Positions 7,683 through 15,669 of a DNA stretch of 60,692 nucleotides are shown here, piece after piece (position 1 is the first letter of the stretch; every line of letters starts with the position of its first letter). The DNA is taken from the NCBI GenBank assembly GCA_017416185.1, contig JAFQDF010000041.1, forward strand, positions 1-60,692, written 5' to 3'. Position numbers and translations under genes: made by a program. A model generated the notes under the pieces. It made no database searches and had not been told where the DNA came from. It saw nothing but the letters and a program-made list of their open reading frames with translations. The stretch is from Clostridia bacterium (GTDB lineage: Bacteria > Bacillota > Clostridia > Oscillospirales > CAG-272).

Positions 7683-7906
7683 CGGCGGCATCCTCCCATA
7701 CAGTAGGGCTTATACAGGTCTGCGAACAGAGTTCCCTTTTCTAAAGCCTCACAGCATCTGTAGACGTTCTTGTATTCCTGCACGGGAACGTACGCCATAG
7801 CAAGGGATATGGGCTGAGAGGTGCAGACACAGTATTCGGCATCCTCACGGGGCATCGGCCTCGGACAGGGGCAGACCCTGGGGGTATATCTGTTATATCT
7901 ATCCAT
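7679..7906 (-). CDS. cotJA: Spore coat-associated protein CotJA
   Basis: A 75-residue Cys- and Pro-rich protein (VCPCPRPMP ... YCVCTSQPISLAMAYVPVQEY ... CCEALEKGTLFADLYKPY). The MAYVPVQ and GTLFPDLxKPY stretches define CotJA. It is the first gene of cotJABC. In Bacillus the operon is sigma-E dependent. A CATATACT sequence about 50 bases upstream on the minus strand resembles a sigma-E -10 box, but I cannot pair it with a convincing -35, so I do not call a promoter. Confidence 0.93.
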   Translation of the reverse strand: MDRYNRYTPRVCPCPRPMPREDAEYCVCTSQPISLAMAYVPVQEYKNVYRCCEALEKGTLFADLYKPYCMGGCRR

Positions 7907-7962
7907 TATTTCTCTCCATTGTTTATTGCAGTCACACTGCTAATATCAGTATATGAGATCGG

Positions 7963-7992
7963 TTGACATAGGTGAAAACGATGTGGTATAAT
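7963..7992 (+). promoter_or_regulatory. Sigma-A promoter of the Fic/methylase island
   Basis: TTGACA (7963-7968), 18 bases, then TATAAT (7987-7992), ending about 40 bases before the fic start. It is divergent from cotJA and probably drives the overlapping genes 8033-11130. Confidence 0.75.
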
Positions 7993-8032
7993 AGATGTAT
8001 AGTATCATATACCCTTATTTGGAGGTACAAGA

Positions 8033-8638
8033 ATGGCACTTGAAAATAAACTTGGCATCACAAGCTCTCCGGAGCTTGCGGAAGCAGAGGAACGTATCAG
8101 CAAGAAAAAGGCAGCAGAGCTGTTTGAAAACGGCTTACTTGACAGATTAGAGGCCGGTACGTTTGCATCCCTGAAAGCTATTCATAAATATCTATTTGAG
8201 GATATTTATGACTTTGCGGGTGAGCTTCGCACCTTGAATATTGCCAAGGGTAATTTTCGCTTTGCGCCCTTAATGTATCTTGAAGCGGCACTTGCCAATA
8301 TCGACAAGATGCCTCAGTCTACCTTTGACGAGATCGTGGAAAAGTACGTGGAAATGAATATCGCCCATCCCTTCCGAGAGGGTAACGGCAGAAGCATGCG
8401 CATCTGGCTGGATTGCATATTCAAAAAGGAGATCGGCAAGGTGGTCGATTGGAGCAAGGTTGATAAAGAGGACTATCTGCTCGCAATGGAGCGCAGCCCA
8501 ATTAAGGATATCGAGATCAAGCATATCCTGAAAAACGCCCTGACCGATGATATCCATAGCCGTGAGGTATATATGAAGGGGATAGATCACAGCTACTACT
8601 ATGAGGGATATACAACTTTTAAGACGGAGGAGTTATAA
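8033..8638 (+). CDS. Fic/DOC family toxin (putative AMP-transferase)
   Basis: Fic enzymes attach AMP (or another nucleotide moiety) to protein hydroxyls. The catalytic loop HPFREGNGRS at residues 112-121 is a perfect HPFxxGNGR motif with the general base His112. The upstream flap (LRTLNIAKGNFRFAP) is also typical. Length 201, GGAGG before the ATG. I find no inhibitory helix motif [ST]xxxE[GN] in the protein itself, so it is not a self-inhibited class II or III Fic by inspection. Its TAA overlaps the next ATG (TAATG), which suggests a toxin-partner pair. The position next to a methylase/nuclease pair suggests a defence or stability role. Confidence 0.93.
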   Translation: MALENKLGITSSPELAEAEERISKKKAAELFENGLLDRLEAGTFASLKAIHKYLFEDIYDFAGELRTLNIAKGNFRFAPLMYLEAALANIDKMPQSTFDEIVEKYVEMNIAHPFREGNGRSMRIWLDCIFKKEIGKVVDWSKVDKEDYLLAMERSPIKDIEIKHILKNALTDDIHSREVYMKGIDHSYYYEGYTTFKTEEL

Positions 8639-8946
8639 TGAGTAATCCAATTAAAAAAGAATACGATAAGTTGTCTATCACAAAGGATATTATCGAGCGT
8701 GAAAATATCATCCGTCAGTTTCAAACTAACGGATTTCTTGACCGCAACAAAGCAATAGAAAAGATAATGTCATTACAACTTACAGATGCCGATATGGCTA
8801 TTGCCACAGTTGCTAAACAGACACAATGCGGTAGTGTTGATCTTTATCAGGTTGATGATAATCTTATTGTTTCGAATATGCAATTTCAAATAGATTTCCT
8901 AAAAGCAAAGCTTGCAAAGTTAAAGTTGGAGGATAAAAATGGCTGA
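8638..8946 (+). CDS. Small Fic-partner protein, candidate antitoxin
   Basis: A 102-residue, mostly helical charged protein (SITKDIIERENIIRQFQTNGFLDRNKAIEKI) that I do not recognise. It is coupled to fic by a one-base overlap and overlaps the methylase start by eight bases. The position is that of a Fic antitoxin, but the canonical antitoxin motif [ST]xxxE[GN] is absent; the nearest stretch, DIIERENI, lacks the Ser/Thr. It is therefore either a divergent antitoxin or a component of the methylase module. The C-terminus looks like a short coiled coil (QIDFLKAKLAKLKLEDK). Confidence 0.55.
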   Translation: MSNPIKKEYDKLSITKDIIERENIIRQFQTNGFLDRNKAIEKIMSLQLTDADMAIATVAKQTQCGSVDLYQVDDNLIVSNMQFQIDFLKAKLAKLKLEDKNG

Positions 8947-10039
8947 AAATAAAAGAAAGTTGGCAAGTGCAAAACTCGGGAAAAAAGATGAATTTTATAC
9001 GCAATTAACTGATATAGAAAAGGAAATGCGTCATTATCGTAAACATTTTAAAGATAAAACGATTCTTTGTAATTGTGACGATCCATTTGAGAGTAATTTC
9101 TTCAAATATTTTGTTTTAAATTTCAACCGTCTTGGATTAAAGAAATTAATTGCAACTTGCTACACTGGTTCTCCTATTGCAAATCAGCAATTAACATTGT
9201 TCGATGTAATTGGTGCTGACGAGGAGAATACCAATAAACCTTATAAAGCGATTGTTACAATAGTTTATGATAAAACCGGTGACGGCGGAGTTGATATGTT
9301 TGATGTTGCTGAGTTGTTTAGAACCGGTGAAAACGAGCTTACCGAGCTTAAAGGTGATGGCGATTTCAGATCCGAGGAATGTTTAGAACTTTTGCGTGAA
9401 GCTGATATTGTTGTTACTAACCCACCGTTTTCCTTGTTTAGAGAATATGTATCTTTACTTATTTCTTATAAAAAACATTTTATTATCATTGGCAATCAAA
9501 ACGCTATTGCTTATAAGGAAATTTTTCCACTACTTCAAAACAACGAAGTTTGGTTAGGAGGAGGATTTTCTGGAAATGTAGGTTTTTTTGAAAGTCCTTA
9601 TGAAGATACAGCGGTGTCCTCGCAACATAAAAAAGGGTTGATTCGTGTCTCCGGAGTTATGTGGTTTACAAATTTGGATTTGAAAAAGCGCCACGAACAA
9701 TTAATTTTGATCAAGAAATTTAACCAGGAACAATATCCTAAATATGAAAATTTTGATGCAATAGAGGTATCTAAAACTGCTGATATTCCTTGTGACTATT
9801 CGGGTGTGATGGGTGTACCCATTACATTTATGGATAAATATTGTCCTGACCAATTCAAAATCATTGGTCTTGGTATAACTGACCTTGGAAAATCTGTTGG
9901 TGTTGGTGATTATGATCGAAAATACAAAACCCCTGCTTCTCGTGACGGTACACTCTATTATGTTAAGGACGGAAAGGGTGTTGTACCTTACGCAAGAGTA
10001 TTAATTCAAAACAAGCACCCTGAGGAGGTAAAGAAATGA
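8939..10039 (+). CDS. EcoRI-family adenine-specific DNA methyltransferase
   Basis: Predicted N6-adenine methylase of the EcoRI methylase family. Near residue 156 it has the catalytic motif ADIVVTNPPFSLF (NPPF). The family hallmarks DEFYTQLTDIEKEMRHY and ILCNCDDPFESNFFKYF are near the N-terminus, and C-terminal GVPITFMDKYCPDQF follows. At 366 residues it is of usual length. It overlaps its neighbours on both sides (8 and 4 bases), so methylase and nuclease are co-translated. The gene is AT-rich compared with the housekeeping genes, consistent with acquisition. The recognition sequence cannot be read from the protein. Confidence 0.92.
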   Translation: MAENKRKLASAKLGKKDEFYTQLTDIEKEMRHYRKHFKDKTILCNCDDPFESNFFKYFVLNFNRLGLKKLIATCYTGSPIANQQLTLFDVIGADEENTNKPYKAIVTIVYDKTGDGGVDMFDVAELFRTGENELTELKGDGDFRSEECLELLREADIVVTNPPFSLFREYVSLLISYKKHFIIIGNQNAIAYKEIFPLLQNNEVWLGGGFSGNVGFFESPYEDTAVSSQHKKGLIRVSGVMWFTNLDLKKRHEQLILIKKFNQEQYPKYENFDAIEVSKTADIPCDYSGVMGVPITFMDKYCPDQFKIIGLGITDLGKSVGVGDYDRKYKTPASRDGTLYYVKDGKGVVPYARVLIQNKHPEEVKK

Positions 10040-11130
10040 TTATCGAAGAAAGAAAAATAACAGTTGGCGAAGTCTGTGAAGGATATTTCAACGATGCTGA
10101 GGAAGGCGTCGTCGGTTATGATGAAAGGCTCGATATCAGACCCAAATATCAGCGTGAATTTGTATACAAGGATGCGCAACGTGACGAAGTGATCCGCACA
10201 GTTCTTAAAGGGCTTCCGTTAAATGTAATTTACTGGTGCAAAACCGGCGAGGATACATATGAAGTGCTTGACGGACAGCAAAGAACAATATCTCTTTGTG
10301 AATACGTGGATGGGTCTTTCTCTGTAGATGATAAATACTTCTATAATTTACCTGCCGACGTTAAGAAAAAGATTTTAGATTATCCGTTGTTTGTTTATGT
10401 ATGTGACGGAACGGACAGCGAAAAGCTTGACTGGTTCAGAATCATTAACATTGCAGGTGAGCAACTGACCGATCAAGAATTGCGGAATGCAGTTTACGCT
10501 GGTTCTTGGACTTCCGATGCGAAGCGTTATTTCTCAAAAACAGGCTGTGCCGCAGATGCGCTTGCGGGAGATTATCTGAAAGGTTCAAGCATCCGTCAGG
10601 AATATCTCGAAACTGCAATCCTATGGGCGGCGAGTGCCGAGGGTAAAACTATCGAAGGTTATATGTCCGAGCATCAGCACGACCCGAGCGCCGTAACGCT
10701 TTGGAATTATTTCCGTTCTGTGATTGATTGGGTACAAGCCATCTTCCCGAAGAAGCGCAAAGAAATGAAAGGTTTGCCTTGGGGCTTATATTATAACGAA
10801 CACGGCAAGCGCACAGACCTTGACCCTAAAACTCTTGAATTAGAAATACAGCGCCTTATGGGTGATGAAGACGTTACAAAGAAATCCGGTATTTATGAGT
10901 ATCTGCTGACCGGAGAAGAAAAGAAGCTCTCCATTCGTGCCTTCGACCGCCGTGATGCTCTTGCCGCTTACGAAAAGCAAAACCATAAGTGTGCTATCTG
11001 CGGCGAGGAATTTGAGTTTGAAGATATGCACGCCGACCATATCAAGGCTTGGTCTAAGGGTGGACATACAACCCCTGAAAATTGCCAAATGCTCTGCCGT
11101 GATTGCAATTTGAAGAAGGGGAATCTGTAG
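10036..11130 (+). CDS. DUF262 (GmrSD-N-like) protein with C-terminal HNH nuclease
   Basis: A 364-residue two-domain protein. The N-terminal DUF262 domain (about 10-160) has the DGQQR motif (YEVLDGQQRTISL) and RPKYQREFVY, features of the ParB-like NTPase fold of GmrS-type restriction proteins. The C-terminal HNH domain (about 315-364) has CAICG, the catalytic DHIKAWSKGG and CRDC, so zinc ligands and His are intact. It overlaps the methylase by four bases (ATGA). I infer that it is the restriction or modification-sensing nuclease paired with that methylase; whether it cuts unmodified or modified DNA is unknown. Confidence 0.88.
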   Translation: MIIEERKITVGEVCEGYFNDAEEGVVGYDERLDIRPKYQREFVYKDAQRDEVIRTVLKGLPLNVIYWCKTGEDTYEVLDGQQRTISLCEYVDGSFSVDDKYFYNLPADVKKKILDYPLFVYVCDGTDSEKLDWFRIINIAGEQLTDQELRNAVYAGSWTSDAKRYFSKTGCAADALAGDYLKGSSIRQEYLETAILWAASAEGKTIEGYMSEHQHDPSAVTLWNYFRSVIDWVQAIFPKKRKEMKGLPWGLYYNEHGKRTDLDPKTLELEIQRLMGDEDVTKKSGIYEYLLTGEEKKLSIRAFDRRDALAAYEKQNHKCAICGEEFEFEDMHADHIKAWSKGGHTTPENCQMLCRDCNLKKGNL

Positions 11131-11209
11131 AAATCTATCAATGGTTATCCAGATAATCCTTGTAAAATCGTTTCAAAATATTTTAATATAAAACAAAGGA
11201 GAATTTATT

Positions 11210-11905
11210 ATGGCAGAAACTTTTAAACTTCCCGCATCCTCTTTAGAGGAAATCTTAAAGATTATCCAAGCGTACGCAAACGAAAAGGAAGGTGTATCGC
11301 TATCATTGGATGATATTAGCCAATCAACTGGTATGCCACGTACAGTTGTAAGTGCAAATAATGGTTTTCTTTTACAAATTGGGCTAATTACTGAGGGAAA
11401 TAAAAAATCGGCAACAGATGTCGGACGTGCACTCGGGAGAGCATATATTTCAAAAATTGATTATGAGATTGAAAGATTGTGGAAAGAAATTATTGCTGAG
11501 AACGATTTTCTCAATAGAATGATTTCAGCAGTAAGAATAAGAAATGGTATGGACAGAACCAGTTTTCTCAATCATATCATTTATTCTTCTGGGCAGAAAG
11601 ATACGAAAGCAAATCGTACTGGTGCAGGTGCAATAATTGAGGTTTTGAAATCAGTTTGTATTCTTTTCGAAACAGATGGAAAATTAACGGTCGGCGAGAT
11701 TAACATTGCCACAAAAAGTGAGGAGTCGTGCAACTCAGCAGAACAATTAAGTTCAACAGATTCAGTAACAACTACTAATATTCCTGTAACATCTTATAAA
11801 GTTGGAAGTGCTGTAACAATTAACATAAATATTGAATGTGCAGTTTCTGAGATTGATGAGTTGGCTGATAAAATTCAAAAACTCATAAAAGGAATTTCCG
11901 AGTAA
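11210..11905 (+). CDS. Unknown winged-helix-like protein with amphipathic C-terminus (DUF5343-like layout)
   Basis: A 231-residue protein in the defence island, preceded by AAAGGAG. Residues about 8-75 look like a winged helix (LEEILKIIQAYANEKEGVSL, then an HTH-like SLDDISQSTGMPRTVVSANN). The middle is helical, a Ser/Thr-rich linker follows (about 168-195), and the C-terminus is the beta-strand plus helix VTININIECAVSEIDELADKIQKLI seen at the end of DUF5343-type proteins. I do not recognise a catalytic motif. The next gene, 23 bases on, starts with a similar winged-helix-like region, suggesting a two-gene module derived in part by duplication. Confidence 0.6.
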   Translation: MAETFKLPASSLEEILKIIQAYANEKEGVSLSLDDISQSTGMPRTVVSANNGFLLQIGLITEGNKKSATDVGRALGRAYISKIDYEIERLWKEIIAENDFLNRMISAVRIRNGMDRTSFLNHIIYSSGQKDTKANRTGAGAIIEVLKSVCILFETDGKLTVGEINIATKSEESCNSAEQLSSTDSVTTTNIPVTSYKVGSAVTININIECAVSEIDELADKIQKLIKGISE

Positions 11906-11928
11906 CAACAAAAAGGAGTTAAATTTAT

Positions 11929-12891
11929 ATGGCATACAATATAGTTTTAACTACTGCTGAAGATATTGTTGCTGTGGTTGATGCAATTGTTGCCAAAGGA
12001 CAGAATGTTGATACTGGTTTTATTTCTGAATTCACAGGAATTGCGACGGATGACCAAGTCAACAAAGCCTTAGATATGGCAACAGAATTAGGTATGATAT
12101 CACACGACTTGACTACCGGATATTATTCAGTTAGTTCTTATTTAGCTAAAAAGCTTGTGACTGCAATATCTGATGATCAAAAAGCCGCTATTATGCGATT
12201 GATTTTAGAACAATATCAACCATATAAAGTATTCAAAATACGTTATTGTTTTACAAGTTCAATAGAACAAGCTTGTAAACAAACGAAAATACTGTGTTCT
12301 TTAACATCAAATGAACGCGATATAAAGAACACGTTAATCAGTATTGCTACATATGCAAAAGCGCTAAAAAGCGAGGGCGCTAATTTATATAGTTTTGTCG
12401 AAGAAGAAAATATTTATCCATTAATAGAATCGTCACTTCAAGAAAGCACTGTTTCTGAGTGGGCACTAAAGAATTTTTGGGGAGAAACTTTATATAATAC
12501 AGTCGATAACAATACTGTTATCGAGCCGCTTACAGAGGCTTTCCAAAAATCCAAAGCACAGACACCTGATACAAGAGCCATAGTAGTATATGCAGCAAAT
12601 TCTTTTGAATCATTTTTAGATGGGTACGCAACTTCAAAGGGCGTTTCTCTTGTTGGTCGTAACGGAATACTTCAAAAACGAGATTCTTTAAATGCACATT
12701 TATCTAAAAAACACAGAGGAATGATAGACTACATAGGTCAGGTACGCAATGCAGCCGATCATGGTGCTGATGTAGATGAAAACGGGCAAATGTGGACTGT
12801 GACAAGGGATACGGCATTGATATACCCTTGCATTGTTGCTATTACAATAAAAAATATATTGGAGCGCGACAACGGTTCAATAGTGGTGTAA
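11929..12891 (+). CDS. Winged-helix-like protein with C-terminal HEPN-type RxxxxH motif
   Basis: A 320-residue protein of unknown family. The N-terminal 70 residues resemble those of the preceding gene (LTTAEDIVAVVDAIVAKG ... SEFTGIATDDQVNKALDMATELGMI). The C-terminal third is helical and carries QVRNAADHGAD with R273-xxxx-H278, the R-x4-6-H signature of HEPN ribonucleases, followed by a hydrophobic helix (TALIYPCIVAITIKNI), as in HEPN folds. AAAGGAG precedes the ATG by nine bases. Together with the upstream gene it is a candidate nucleic-acid-sensing HEPN effector pair. The HEPN call rests on motif and context only. Confidence 0.55.
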   Translation: MAYNIVLTTAEDIVAVVDAIVAKGQNVDTGFISEFTGIATDDQVNKALDMATELGMISHDLTTGYYSVSSYLAKKLVTAISDDQKAAIMRLILEQYQPYKVFKIRYCFTSSIEQACKQTKILCSLTSNERDIKNTLISIATYAKALKSEGANLYSFVEEENIYPLIESSLQESTVSEWALKNFWGETLYNTVDNNTVIEPLTEAFQKSKAQTPDTRAIVVYAANSFESFLDGYATSKGVSLVGRNGILQKRDSLNAHLSKKHRGMIDYIGQVRNAADHGADVDENGQMWTVTRDTALIYPCIVAITIKNILERDNGSIVV

Positions 12892-12920
12892 TCTTAAATC
12901 GCGTAATTCTACAAACAATA

Positions 12921-12957
12921 AAACCAGGCACGAGATTCGACTTCTCGTGCCTGGTTT
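12921..12957 (+). terminator. 15-bp perfect hairpin closing the defence island
   Basis: AAACCAGGCACGAGA (12921-12935) and its complement (12943-12957) with a seven-base loop, 30 bases after the last island gene. There is no T run, so an island-end structure or a weak terminator are both possible. Confidence 0.6.
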
Positions 12958-13178
12958 GCTACTCAAAAATTTTCTCCGGAAACGCTTGTCCTATCATGAA
13001 TTTTGTAAAAAATAGTGTTAATTGGGGTCAAGTTGTTCTTATATGATTGCAGGTATGCCGTTTTTGCGAAAAGGTTCAAAGTGCCGAAAGCCCGGTAATA
13101 TCAAGGATTTTCAGGCTCTCGGGAAAGTAGATTGTGCTTACAAGGTCGTTGCATCTCCCGTCATACCATTAAACAGAG
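12958..13178. other. Gene-free stretch at the right boundary of the island
   Basis: Between the hairpin and the add promoter I see no gene with a ribosome binding site, no tRNA and no clear direct repeat matching the left boundary near 7.9 kb. The minus strand carries short peptide-like fragments with stops (FRHFEPFRKNGIPAII) that could be a decayed gene, but I cannot assign them. Confidence 0.4.
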
Positions 13179-13207
13179 TTGACAGTGAATTAAATACAGG
13201 TTATAAT
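13179..13207 (+). promoter_or_regulatory. Consensus sigma-A promoter of add
   Basis: TTGACA (13179-13184), exactly 17 bases, TATAAT (13202-13207). The leader to the start at 13327 is about 115 nt and contains GAGGATAATATCCTC and CTCCC-GTTTC-GGGAG hairpins. It does not match a purine riboswitch. Confidence 0.8.
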
Positions 13208-13326
13208 AACAAGTACAAAACACGATGACATTTGAGAAAGCCTCAGATTTTTAACATTCTCCCGTTTCGGGAGGATAATATCCTCCCCTACGATCATACC
13301 GATGATATCTGTTATAAAAGGTTAAT

Positions 13327-14214
13327 ATGAACAAATACATTGATCTCCACCTGCATCTTGACGGTTCACTGTCCGAGGACAGCGTAAAAGAGCTTTGCCG
13401 TATGCAGGGTATTGAAATTCCCGACAATTTAACAAGCCTTTTAAAATGTCCCGAGAACTGCCAAGACCTCAACGATTATCTACGGTGCTTTGAGTTTCCG
13501 CTGACTCTTTTGCAGACGGAGGATGCTGTAACCTATGCGGTAGAAAAGCTCTGTTATGAGACTGATTTCCGATACTGTGAGATACGCTTTGCCCCTCAGC
13601 TTCATACCCGTATGGGCTTGAGTGAACGGCAGGTCATAGAGGCTGCCTGTAAGGGTTTGAGCGAAAACTACCGTCTTATACTCTGCTGTATGCGTGGCGG
13701 TAAAAACGAGGAAACGGTAAAGCTCTGTCCCGATTTTATGGATCGCGGTGTCGTTGCTCTTGACTTGGCCGGAGCGGAAGCTCTTTTCCCTACACGCGAT
13801 CATAAGCACCTCTTTGAGGCGGCTCATAAAATGGGTATTCCCTTCACCATCCACGCAGGCGAAGCCGACGGCCCCGAGAGTATACGGGATGCGGTAAATA
13901 TGGGTGCCTCCCGAATCGGACACGGTGTCAGGGCTATCGAGGACGAGTCTGTAATGAAGCTGTTACGCGACAACGCCATCCCCCTTGAAAAGTGTCCTAC
14001 AAGCAACCTTAACACCCGTGTTATAAGGGATATTAAGGATTATCCTATCAAAAGGTATATGGAGTTCGGTATACAAGTTACCGTAAACTCGGACAATATG
14101 AGCGTATCGAACACGGACGTCAAAAAAGAGCTTGGGCTGATAAACAAGACTTTTGATATAGACGAAGATATTTTGCTTGAAAATGCTGTAAAGGCAGCTT
14201 TTGACTATAATTAA
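13327..14214 (+). CDS. add: Adenosine deaminase
   Basis: Hydrolyses adenosine (and deoxyadenosine) to inosine plus ammonia in purine salvage. The 295-residue TIM-barrel protein has the zinc ligands HLHLDGS (His8, His10), the catalytic HAGEADGP, a GHG (RIGHGVRA) and the late Asp motif TVNSDNMSVS, where the usual second Asp is Asn, a form also seen in other Firmicutes. It is slightly shorter than the 330-residue enzymes. Monocistronic: consensus promoter upstream, strong terminator downstream. Confidence 0.92.
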   Translation: MNKYIDLHLHLDGSLSEDSVKELCRMQGIEIPDNLTSLLKCPENCQDLNDYLRCFEFPLTLLQTEDAVTYAVEKLCYETDFRYCEIRFAPQLHTRMGLSERQVIEAACKGLSENYRLILCCMRGGKNEETVKLCPDFMDRGVVALDLAGAEALFPTRDHKHLFEAAHKMGIPFTIHAGEADGPESIRDAVNMGASRIGHGVRAIEDESVMKLLRDNAIPLEKCPTSNLNTRVIRDIKDYPIKRYMEFGIQVTVNSDNMSVSNTDVKKELGLINKTFDIDEDILLENAVKAAFDYN

Positions 14215-14243
14215 AAATGGTTCACTTATAGTGAACCATTTTT
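14213..14243 (+). terminator. Rho-independent terminator after add
   Basis: AAAAATGGTTCAC-TTATA-GTGAACCATTTTT immediately after the stop codon; a 13-bp perfect stem with a T run. Confidence 0.92.
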
Positions 14244-14298
14244 TATATATGGGAAATTGCGCTATGGCGTGTGATAGATAAAAGACTCTGTTTTAATT

Positions 14299-15201
14299 TC
14301 AGAGCGCAGTTGGGGTGGGCGACTTGCCCTTTTGTTCGTTTATAAGCTTGATAAGCTCTCTTGCGGGAAGGGTGAGAGAATGGCGTTTTTTCTTTACCAG
14401 AGTTATTTCCCTCTCGGGAAGTCCTTGTGTAAGCGAGATCCTCTTAACACCCGTCTCACCTTCCAAAAACTGCTCGGGGACAAAGCCTACTCCGAGTCCG
14501 TGCTTGACAAGCGGTAATATCTGATCGGCGGTTGCCGCCTCTATATCGGGCGAAAAATCAACTCCTGCCTCGGCAAACATTTTAAAATAAAGATCATAAG
14601 TTGAAGAACCCTTGCCCAAGGAGATCATAGGATACCCTGCCAAATCCTCCAAGGTGATGCCGTCTGATACGTTAAGATCGGTGCTGCATACGGGTACCTC
14701 GGTCAAGGTGCATAAGGGGGAGGTCTGTATCTTATCGTTTGGCTCCATCGGAGTTGTGACAACTGCCAGATCAATAAGCCTGTTGTCCACCATTCTGATC
14801 GCCTGAGGAGTTGAGACGTTGAGTATCTTTATACGTATACCCGGATAAAGGTCGTGATATCTGCTGAGTATGGGTAACAGATAACAGCGTAAGGCAATTT
14901 CGGTAGCTCCCAATGACACAACTCCGTTCTGCAGACTGTTTTTGAGCGATATTGATTCTTCGCCTGCCTGTATATGCTTAAAGGCTATAGAAATATGCTC
15001 GTACAGCTCTGCACCCTCCTCGGTGAGTACTACCCCTTTATTTGTACGCTCAAACAAGGTACAGTCAAGCTGTTTTTCTAAATTCTTTATTGCTCTCGTG
15101 AGGTTGGGTTGGTTGCTGTAAAGCATTTCTGCCGCTCTCGTAAAGCTTTTGTATCTGGCAACGTAATAAAATATCCTGTAATGATCGTAACTTATGTTCA
15201 T
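14299..15201 (-). CDS. LysR-family transcriptional regulator
   Basis: A 300-residue LTTR. The N-terminal HTH is NISYDHYRIFYYVARYKSFTRAAEMLYSNQPNLTRAIKNLEKQLDCTLFERT. The C-terminal two-lobed periplasmic-type effector domain begins near residue 90 (LGATEIALRCYLLPIL). The start is at 15201, with GGAGAG just upstream; an in-frame ATG at 15216 has no site. It is divergent from the small membrane gene at 15316, so the 115-base gap, rich in TATATT-type half-sites, is the likely operator of both. Ligand unknown. Confidence 0.92.
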   Translation of the reverse strand: MNISYDHYRIFYYVARYKSFTRAAEMLYSNQPNLTRAIKNLEKQLDCTLFERTNKGVVLTEEGAELYEHISIAFKHIQAGEESISLKNSLQNGVVSLGATEIALRCYLLPILSRYHDLYPGIRIKILNVSTPQAIRMVDNRLIDLAVVTTPMEPNDKIQTSPLCTLTEVPVCSTDLNVSDGITLEDLAGYPMISLGKGSSTYDLYFKMFAEAGVDFSPDIEAATADQILPLVKHGLGVGFVPEQFLEGETGVKRISLTQGLPEREITLVKKKRHSLTLPARELIKLINEQKGKSPTPTAL

Positions 15202-15315
15202 AGCTCTCCATACCATTTTGATATATTTGATATATTAACTATACATTTTACATATAGCATCATCCGTATTATAATACTATCAAAGCAATATGTCAAATCT
15301 TTTTTGGAGGTATTT

Positions 15316-15642
15316 ATGAATATCACTGTTTTAAGCGAGCTTTTGGAGGCGTTTACGATCATCTGTTTCGGTCTGTCCTGGCCGATATCCATCCGCAAAT
15401 CTCTTATTTCAAAAACCGGAAAGGGCAAGAGCCTTTTCTTTGAGGTGTTTTTGCTTATAGGTTACGCTCTGGGTATTATGCGTAAAATAATTCAGGTAAG
15501 CTCTCTTAACTGTACCGGATTCGTGTTCTTCCTCGGTTTCTTCTTCTACGTGCTTAATTTCATAGAAATTTCTATAGATATCGCCCTTTATTTCCGAAAC
15601 GTTAAATACGATAAAATGAGAAGCGAGGGCATTTTAGTATAA
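15316..15642 (+). CDS. Small PQ-loop (SemiSWEET-like) membrane protein
   Basis: A 108-residue protein with three predicted membrane helices (about 5-25, 40-60, 70-95). The segment FTIICFGLSWPISIRKSLISKTGKGKS resembles the conserved loop of three-helix SemiSWEET/PQ-loop proteins, which dimerise to move small solutes. The start is at 15316 because TTTGGAGG lies upstream; the open frame extends back into the LysR gene without a site. Divergent from the LysR regulator, which may control it. Substrate unknown; the family call is by pattern. Confidence 0.6.
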   Translation: MNITVLSELLEAFTIICFGLSWPISIRKSLISKTGKGKSLFFEVFLLIGYALGIMRKIIQVSSLNCTGFVFFLGFFFYVLNFIEISIDIALYFRNVKYDKMRSEGILV

Positions 15643-15669
15643 AAACGCTGTCACAAAGACAGCGTTTTT
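15641..15669. terminator. Bidirectional terminator between the PQ-loop gene and the ECF operon
   Basis: AAAAACGCTGTC-ACAAA-GACAGCGTTTTT. It lies between convergent genes and has A and T runs on either side, so it can end both transcripts. Confidence 0.9.

Noticed and set aside
12921..12957. Integron attC or phage attachment site
   Set aside because: Perfectly paired stem without attC-type R/L boxes; no integrase and no matching repeat at the other end of the island.
13022..13228. 68-codon open frame in the island boundary
   Set aside because: No ribosome binding site and no protein-like pattern; it ends across the add promoter.
15109..15315. N-terminal extension of the PQ-loop gene
   Set aside because: It lies inside the LysR gene and intergenic region; TTTGGAGG supports the start at 15316.
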